From positions 1 to 44,789 of the forward strand of contig JAHDBV010000031.1 of assembly GCA_020630195.1 (NCBI GenBank): a stretch of 44,789 nt of DNA, given 5' to 3'. This document shows, one piece after another, positions 40,494 through 44,789 of the stretch (its first letter is position 1; every line of letters begins with the position of its first letter). Source of the stretch: Acidimicrobiales bacterium. GTDB lineage: Bacteria; Actinomycetota; Acidimicrobiia; Acidimicrobiales; SZUA-35. The notes under the pieces were generated by a model that was given only the letters and a program-made list of their open reading frames with translations, was not told the DNA's origin and made no database searches. A program made the translations under genes and the position numbers.

Positions 40494-41057
40494 TCAGCGC
40501 TCGGCGAGCTGCTGTGCGAAGTGGAGCACACCGGAGCCACCGAGGCGTTCCCGGTAGATCTCCATCCCGCCGTCGTCGTCGAGGAAGACCCAGGCCGGTT
40601 GGCCGACGATCCCGAACGAGGTGAACACCGAGCCGTCGAGGTCGACGATCGTGTCGAGGCCCTGCAGGCCGAACTCGTCCACGAACGCCCGGGCCTCGGC
40701 CTCGTCGAACGATGCCGAGACCGCGAGGAACTCGACCGGCATCTCCGCCACGACCCCGGCGACCGACGGGGCTTCCGAACGACAGGTCGTTCAGGTGGGG
40801 GCGTAGAACCAGATGACCAGGTCCCGACCGGCGTACGACGTCCCGTCGACCGTGGCGCCCCCGAGCAGTTGCTCGGTCCACTCGAGTTCGGGGATGTCCG
40901 GCGGCACGGTGGCGGCCGTCGACGCGGACGGTGCCGCCAGGGTCGTCGTCGGATCGGCCGAGGGGGCGGCTGTCCCGGGTTCCGACGCACACGCGGCGGC
41001 GAACGCGGCGAACACCACGGCGGCCGCGAGGGCCGGCCGTGGTGTCCACGTCGTCAT
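40494..41057 (-). CDS. Selenocysteine-containing TlpA-like thioredoxin lipoprotein, copy A (in-frame TGA = Sec89)
   Basis: Read through one TGA (40791-40793), this frame gives a 187-residue thioredoxin-fold lipoprotein. The N-terminal signal ends in a FAAAC lipobox, followed by a Thr/Ala/Pro linker. Residues ~68-187 are a TlpA/ResA-like domain: VIWFYAPT-U-TTCRSEAPSVA, where U takes the place of the first active-site Cys (UxxC), and a cis-Pro loop GIVGQPAWVFLDDDG. The frame stays open and thioredoxin-like for 98 codons after the TGA. ATG 41055-41057 overlaps the stop of copy B by one base (TGATG). It is predicted to be a membrane-anchored extracytoplasmic disulfide/selenenylsulfide reductase. 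An ordinary annotation would show two fragments or a pseudogene. Confidence 0.8.
40753..40772 (-). promoter_or_regulatory. Candidate bacterial SECIS hairpin of copy A
   Basis: On the mRNA, 19-38 nt after the UGA, GCCCCG pairs with CGGGGU (the last pair is G-U), then one mismatch and a C-G pair close a GGUC apical loop at +27 to +30. The distance and a loop beginning with G match known bacterial SECIS elements; E. coli fdhF also uses a GGUC-containing loop. Confidence 0.6.
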
Positions 41058-41665
41058 CAGCTGGCGGCCAGGGCGGCGGCCCGCTCCCGGATCGCCTCCT
41101 CGCCGAGGGCGCCGTTCACGACCTCGACGGTGCCGTCGTCGTCGATGAAGGCCCAGGCGGGCTGGCCGATCACACCGAACTCGGCCCAGATGTCCCCGGA
41201 CTCGTCGATGATGTGGGTGATGCCGGCGACGTCGAGGTCGAATCCCTCGACGAACTCGGTGGAGGCACCGGCATCGGACTTTCCGGCGATCGAGAGGATC
41301 TCGACACCGTTCAGATCACCTGCGCTCGCAGCGACCGCTGGAGCTTCCGCACGGCAGGTGGGTCACCACGGAGCCCAGAACCAGACGACCACGTCGGTTC
41401 CGGCGAGGTCGGCACCGTCCACCGAGGCGCCGTCACCGGCGAGCTGGGTGGCGGTGAAGTCGAGCACGCTCGGCACGCCGGACGAGGCTCCGTCCCCGGA
41501 CGCCGCGGCTGCGGCGGTCGTGGCCGTGGATTCGGCACCCGTCGACCCGCCGCCACAGGCGGCGAGGGCGAGCGCGAGTCCGACCAGCGGTGCGAGACGT
41601 CGCGACGTCCGCATCGGGGAGCGGGGGGATCGGCGTGGTCGGCGAAGGGGGTTCTGACCGGTCAC
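41057..41665 (-). CDS. Selenocysteine-containing TlpA-like thioredoxin lipoprotein, copy B (in-frame TGA = Sec101)
   Basis: With one TGA (41363-41365) read as selenocysteine, this is a 202-residue protein. An Arg-rich N-terminus and hydrophobic stretch end in a LALAAC lipobox; a Gly/Ser/Thr/Ala linker follows. The thioredoxin domain (about 80-202) contains VVWFWAPW-U-PTCRAEAPAVA, equal to the standard WCPxC site of TlpA except for U at the first Cys, and the cis-Pro loop GVIGQPAWAFIDDDG. It aligns with copy A along the whole domain. I choose GTG 41665 because TACGGT lies exactly 7 nt upstream; ATG 41614 would shorten the N-terminus by 17 residues and keep the lipobox. It is first in the pair. 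Confidence 0.82.
41324..41344 (-). promoter_or_regulatory. Candidate bacterial SECIS hairpin of copy B
   Basis: On the mRNA, 19-39 nt after the UGA, GCUCCAGC pairs with GCUG and GAGC (one bulged C) around a GGUC apical loop at +27 to +30, the same position as in copy A. Outside it, CACCUGC (+3 to +9) and GCAGGUG (+40 to +46) can extend the structure with 7 further pairs. Confidence 0.65.
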
Positions 41666-41672
41666 GGTGGAG

Positions 41673-41678
41673 ACCGTA
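41673..41678 (-). promoter_or_regulatory. Putative -10 box (TACGGT) of the selenoprotein pair
   Basis: TACGGT on the minus strand is 7 nt before GTG 41665. The same hexamer with the same spacing precedes the deacylase gene at 7218. Confidence 0.45.
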
Positions 41679-41728
41679 CCGTCCGCCGACCCCCGCATCC
41701 GGTCGGCCGGGGAACGTTTCGGTGACCG

Positions 41729-41734
41729 TAAGCT
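41729..41734 (+). promoter_or_regulatory. Putative -10 box (TAAGCT) of small membrane protein
   Basis: TAAGCT is followed by 8 nt and then GTG 41743. It is divergent from the selenoprotein promoter, with about 50 nt between the two -10 boxes. Confidence 0.4.
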
Positions 41735-41742
41735 CGTGTCCT

Positions 41743-41829
41743 GTGAGCACCCGCATGTTGCTGACCCTCTCCCTGCTGACCGGCCTCGCCATCCTCGGGG
41801 CCTTCGCGGTCCAGCTGGCGATGCTCTAG
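41743..41829 (+). CDS. 28-residue single-pass membrane peptide upstream of lpd
   Basis: GTG 41743 opens a 28-codon frame: a short polar, basic start (STRM) and one hydrophobic helix (LLTLSLLTGLAILGAFAVQL) that runs to the end. The TAAGCT box 8 nt upstream, the membrane-helix composition and the clean stop just before the lpd promoter support a real gene. I do not recognise the family. It lies between the divergent selenoprotein pair and lpd; a link to either is speculation. Confidence 0.5.
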   Translation: MSTRMLLTLSLLTGLAILGAFAVQLAML

Positions 41830-41830
41830 C

Positions 41831-41836
41831 TAGGGT
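41831..41836 (+). promoter_or_regulatory. Putative -10 box (TAGGGT) of lpd
   Basis: TAGGGT begins one base after the stop of the 28-codon ORF. A transcript from here would have a leader of about 27 nt with GAGGAAG before GTG 41870, a normal Shine-Dalgarno start. Confidence 0.45.
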
Positions 41837-41869
41837 CGGCTCGCGCTCCGAGAGAGGAAGACTCAACCC

Positions 41870-43288
41870 GTGTCAGAACACTTCGACGTGATGGTCATCG
41901 GCGGCGGCCCGGGTGGGTACGCCGCAGCGCTCTACGGCGCATCGGCCGGGCTCAACATCGGCCTGGTCGAGAAGCACAAGATGGGCGGCACCTGCCTGAA
42001 CGTCGGGTGCATCCCGGCCAAGGAGCTGCTCGAGACCGCGGCGCTCAAACGCCACATCGATCATGCCGAGATGTTCGGTCTCAACACCGGTGAGACCACG
42101 CTCGACTGGACCCGGACCCTCAGCCGCAAGCAGGGCATCATCGACCAACTCGTCGGTGGTGTGACCGGGCTGCTCAAGAACCGCAAGGTCACCATCTTCG
42201 ACGGCATCGGCACACTCGCCGCCGATCACCGCACCGTGAACGTGTCGGGTGGCTCGTCGGGTGAGGTCGCCGTCACGGCCGACGCCGTGATCCTCGCATC
42301 GGGTTCGGTGCCCCGCACCATCCCGGGCTTCCCGATCGACGACCGACGCATCGTCACCTCCGACGAGATGCTGTCGATCCCCGAGCTGCCCTCGAGCGCC
42401 GTGGTCATCGGCGGCGGCGCCATCGGCTGTGAGTTCGCCTCGATGATGAGCGACCTCGGCACCAAGGTGACGATCATCGAGGCCGCGCCGTCGATCCTCG
42501 TGAACTGCGACACCGACATGGTCAAGGTCGTCGAGCGCTCGTTCAAGAAGCGGAAGATCGATGTCCACGCCGGCGTGATGGTGACCGGTCAGGAGACCGG
42601 ACCCGACGGGGTCACCGTCAGCTTCGGCTCCGAAGGCGACGGCACCGCCAACTCGGTCACCGCCGAGACGGTCGTGGTCTCCATCGGCCGCCGCCCGCTG
42701 TCGGAGTCGCTCGGCCTCGAGGTCACCGGCGTGGCCGTCGACGAGCGCGGGTTCATCCCGGTCGACGCCAACTGCCGGACGAACGTCGACGGCGTCTGGG
42801 CCGTCGGCGACGTCACGCCGACCGCGCAGCTCGCCCACGCGGCCTTCGCCGAAGCGATCATCGCCATCACCGACATCCTCGGTGAGACACCGACCCCGCT
42901 CGACTACGACAAGCTGCCCTGGTGCATCTACTGCCATCCCGAGGTCGCCTTCGCCGGCATGACCGAGCAGGAATGCAAAGACGCCGGCATCGACTACGTC
43001 GTGTCGAAGCACCGCTTCACCGGCAACGGCCGGGCCCTCATCGTGGGGGAGCCCGAGGGCATGGTGAAGATCATCGCCGAAAAGCGTGCCGACGGGACTG
43101 GTGGGAAGCTGTTGGGGGTTCACATGGCCGGGCAGTGGGTCACCGAACAGCTCGGCCAGGGCTACCTGGCCGTGAACTGGGAGGCCACCGCCGACGAAGT
43201 CGCCGCCTTCATCCAGCCCCATCCCACCATGTCCGAGCTGTTCGGCGAGAGCGTCATGGCCCTCACCGGGCGCTCGCTGCACGGCTGA
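41870..43288 (+). CDS. lpdA: Dihydrolipoyl dehydrogenase (E3)
   Basis: A 472-residue flavoprotein disulfide reductase that reoxidises dihydrolipoamide of 2-oxoacid dehydrogenase complexes with NAD+. FAD motif GGGPGGYAAALYGA, redox disulfide in GGTCLNVGCIPAKELLE (about residues 38-54), NAD motif VIGGGAIGCEFAS, AVGDVTPTAQLAHAA, and the C-terminal HPTMSE that supplies the active-site His-Glu. The length is normal. Start GTG 41870 with GAGGAAG upstream. It is followed after 72 nt by an E2 gene, so the two probably form an operon serving pyruvate (aceE lies nearby) or 2-oxoglutarate dehydrogenase. Confidence 0.95.
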   Translation: MSEHFDVMVIGGGPGGYAAALYGASAGLNIGLVEKHKMGGTCLNVGCIPAKELLETAALKRHIDHAEMFGLNTGETTLDWTRTLSRKQGIIDQLVGGVTGLLKNRKVTIFDGIGTLAADHRTVNVSGGSSGEVAVTADAVILASGSVPRTIPGFPIDDRRIVTSDEMLSIPELPSSAVVIGGGAIGCEFASMMSDLGTKVTIIEAAPSILVNCDTDMVKVVERSFKKRKIDVHAGVMVTGQETGPDGVTVSFGSEGDGTANSVTAETVVVSIGRRPLSESLGLEVTGVAVDERGFIPVDANCRTNVDGVWAVGDVTPTAQLAHAAFAEAIIAITDILGETPTPLDYDKLPWCIYCHPEVAFAGMTEQECKDAGIDYVVSKHRFTGNGRALIVGEPEGMVKIIAEKRADGTGGKLLGVHMAGQWVTEQLGQGYLAVNWEATADEVAAFIQPHPTMSELFGESVMALTGRSLHG

Positions 43289-43360
43289 CGCCGCACCGCC
43301 GGCAACCGAACGCAACGCACAACCCGCAATCCGATCCGAAATCCTGTCAGGAGCACACCC

Positions 43361-44789
43361 GTGGCCGACATCGAGATGCCCCAGCTGGGCGAGACCGTCA
43401 CCGAAGGCACCATCACCCGTTGGTTCAAGCAGGTCGGTGAGACCATCGCTGAGAACGAGGTCCTGTTCGAGGTGTCGACCGACAAGGTCGACACCGAGGT
43501 GCCGTCGCCGGCCGGCGGCGTGTTGACCGAGATCCTGGTCCCCGAGGGCGACACCGTGGACGTCGGCACCGTGCTGGCCGTCGTCGGTGATGGCGCCGCC
43601 GCGGCGGCACCCGCCGCCGAGGCCCCCGCTCCGGCTCCCGCCCCCGCTCCCGAGCCGGCCCCGGCTCCCGAGCCCGCACCTGCGGCGGCGGCACCCGCCC
43701 CCGCTCCCGAGCCCGCCCCGGCCCCTGCGCCGGCTCCCGCCCCGGCACCGGCGGCCGAACCCGCCGCCGCCGGCGTGGTGCTCTCGCCCGTCGTGCGCCG
43801 TCTCGTCGGCGAGTACGGCATCGACGTCGCCCAGATCCAGGGCACCGGCCTCGGTGGTCGGATCTCGCGCGACGACGTGCAGCGCCACATCGAGGCCAAC
43901 AACCTGAGCCCCGTCGGTTCCGCCGCCGCTCCGGCCGCGGCGCCCGCTGCTCCTGCCCCGGCCCCGGCCGCCCCCGCACCGGCCCCGGCTGCTGCCCCTG
44001 CGCCGGCCCCGGCTGCTGCCCCTGCGCCGGCCCCGGCTGCTGCGCCCGCAGCTGCCGCGGCCCCGGTCGTGGCCGCCGGCCAGAGCGACACCGTGGTGCC
44101 GCTGTCGAACATCCGGCTCAAGACCGGCGAGCACATGGTGATGTCGAAAGCCGTGGCACCCCACACGCTCACCGCGATCGAGATCGACTACGAGGGTGTC
44201 GACCAGGTGCGGAAGGCACACGGTGCCGCCTTCAAGGCCGAAGAGGGTTTCAGCCTCACCTACCTGCCGTTCATCTCCCGTGCCGTGGTCGACGCCCTGC
44301 GTGAGTACCCGCACCTCAACGCCTCGGTCGGCGACCGTGAGCTGATCGTCCATCGCGACGTGAACCTCGGCGTCGCCGTCGACCTCGACTTCCAGGGCCT
44401 GCTCGCCCCGGTGGTGAAGGGTGCCGACGGTCTCCGGATGCGCTCGATCGCCCGGGGCATCTCCGATGTCGCCCGTCGGGCCCGCTCGAAGCAGCTGTCG
44501 CCCGACGATCTCGTCGGTGGCACGTTCACGCTGACCAACGCCGGGAGCTACGGCACGATGATGCAGTTCCCCATCATCAACCAGCCCCAGGTCGCCATCC
44601 TGTCGACCGACGCGATCAAGCGGAAGCCGGTCGTCGTCGAGGACGCCTACGGCAACGAATCGATCGTCATCCACTCCGTGGGTGTGCTCGCGATGGCCTG
44701 GGATCACCGCGCCATCGACGGCGCCTACGCCGCCGCCTTCCTGGCCCGGGTCCGCGAGATCATCGAGACCCGTGACTGGGAGGCCGAGC
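43361..44789 (+). CDS. sucB: 2-oxoacid dehydrogenase E2 (dihydrolipoamide acyltransferase), 3' end beyond window
   Basis: 476 codons are in view from GTG 43361, with CAGGAG 7 nt upstream. Domain order: one lipoyl domain (about 1-75) with the lipoylated Lys in VSTDKVDTEV; a long Ala/Pro linker; the E1/E3-binding domain (about 145-185: VVRRLVGEYGIDVAQIQGTG); a second Ala/Pro linker with a 24-nt DNA repeat; then the acyltransferase domain (from about 245) with the catalytic AWDHRAIDGAY near the edge. The TDKVDTEVPSP lipoyl site is of the type called SucB in actinobacteria, where one E2 serves both pyruvate and 2-oxoglutarate complexes. Only the last few residues should be missing. Confidence 0.9.
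   Translation, partial: MADIEMPQLGETVTEGTITRWFKQVGETIAENEVLFEVSTDKVDTEVPSPAGGVLTEILVPEGDTVDVGTVLAVVGDGAAAAAPAAEAPAPAPAPAPEPAPAPEPAPAAAAPAPAPEPAPAPAPAPAPAPAAEPAAAGVVLSPVVRRLVGEYGIDVAQIQGTGLGGRISRDDVQRHIEANNLSPVGSAAAPAAAPAAPAPAPAAPAPAPAAAPAPAPAAAPAPAPAAAPAAAAAPVVAAGQSDTVVPLSNIRLKTGEHMVMSKAVAPHTLTAIEIDYEGVDQVRKAHGAAFKAEEGFSLTYLPFISRAVVDALREYPHLNASVGDRELIVHRDVNLGVAVDLDFQGLLAPVVKGADGLRMRSIARGISDVARRARSKQLSPDDLVGGTFTLTNAGSYGTMMQFPIINQPQVAILSTDAIKRKPVVVEDAYGNESIVIHSVGVLAMAWDHRAIDGAYAAAFLARVREIIETRDWEAE
43983..44044 (+). repeat. 24-nt tandem repeat (about 2.5 copies) in the E2 linker
   Basis: The unit CCCCGGCTGCTGCCCCTGCG plus CCGG repeats at 43983, 44007 and (partial) 44031. It encodes an Ala/Pro linker of eight residues per unit. 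Perfect DNA identity between copies points to recent slippage, and linker length may vary between strains. Confidence 0.85.

Noticed and set aside
40494-41665. The two TGA-interrupted frames as pseudogenes or sequencing errors
   Set aside because: Both stops are TGA, both replace the same catalytic Cys codon, frames are intact on either side, and both have a matching hairpin downstream. Decay or error would not target the same codon twice.
43590-44060. Repetitive Ala/Pro-coding DNA as a CRISPR or mobile repeat
   Set aside because: Repeats are in frame, encode a normal E2 linker and have no spacers.
41873-44707. 944-codon open frame opposite lpd and E2
   Set aside because: Shadow frame; its Gly/Arg repeats mirror the Ala/Pro linker of E2.

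Overview
The window is high-GC bacterial DNA (roughly 70% G+C by eye), densely coded, with many GTG starts and 4-nt start/stop overlaps. I place it in the Actinomycetota, most likely class Acidimicrobiia (for example the Ilumatobacter group). This rests on protein style and on many genes whose start codon lies only 6-8 nt after a TANNNT -10 box, which points to leaderless mRNAs. There is no rRNA or tRNA gene to confirm the placement. I see no insertion sequence, prophage or CRISPR array; the window looks like chromosome.

Layout. Bases 1-8185 hold metabolic genes: a CoA-transferase cut by the window edge, gluconokinase, two SDR oxidoreductases, homoserine kinase, a membrane fatty-acid/sterol hydroxylase, and a likely functional pair of N-acyl-D-amino-acid deacylase plus FAD amine/amino-acid oxidase. 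Bases 8190-24736, all on the minus strand, form an exopolysaccharide locus. It has an AsnB-type amidotransferase, a nucleotide-sugar 6-dehydrogenase, a 3-dehydrogenase/aminotransferase/N-acetyltransferase trio of WbpB/WbpE/WbpD type, a GT4 glycosyltransferase, a WcaJ-type initiating sugar transferase, two Wzz-like proteins, a MurJ/Wzx-type flippase, a Wzy/WaaL-type polymerase, a FemAB-like GNAT protein and a beta-helix lipoprotein. Together they would make, flip, polymerise and decorate a surface polysaccharide containing a diamino-uronic-acid-type sugar.

Bases 24834-34093 are mixed: a VapBC-type toxin-antitoxin pair under a palindromic operator, an acyl-CoA dehydrogenase, an odd small RNA/small-ORF locus carrying a 16-nt match to the anti-Shine-Dalgarno tail of 16S rRNA, a nucleophile-less alpha/beta hydrolase, a secreted glucose/sorbosone dehydrogenase with a PKD module, an HhH-GPD protein, a PPOX flavoprotein and a ferritin-like diiron protein. 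Bases 34246-44789 hold pyruvate dehydrogenase E1 (aceE), an RNase HI fused to a SLOG-like domain, a degenerate J-domain protein, DUF427, SRPBCC and TIGR01777 proteins, dihydrolipoamide dehydrogenase and the start of a 2-oxoacid dehydrogenase E2.

The most striking find is at 40494-41665. Two tandem paralogous TlpA-like thioredoxin lipoproteins are each interrupted by an in-frame TGA exactly where the first cysteine of the CxxC active site should be (UxxC). Each TGA is followed at the same distance by a hairpin with a GGUC apical loop, the form expected of a bacterial SECIS element. I interpret both as selenoproteins that ordinary annotation would split into fragments.
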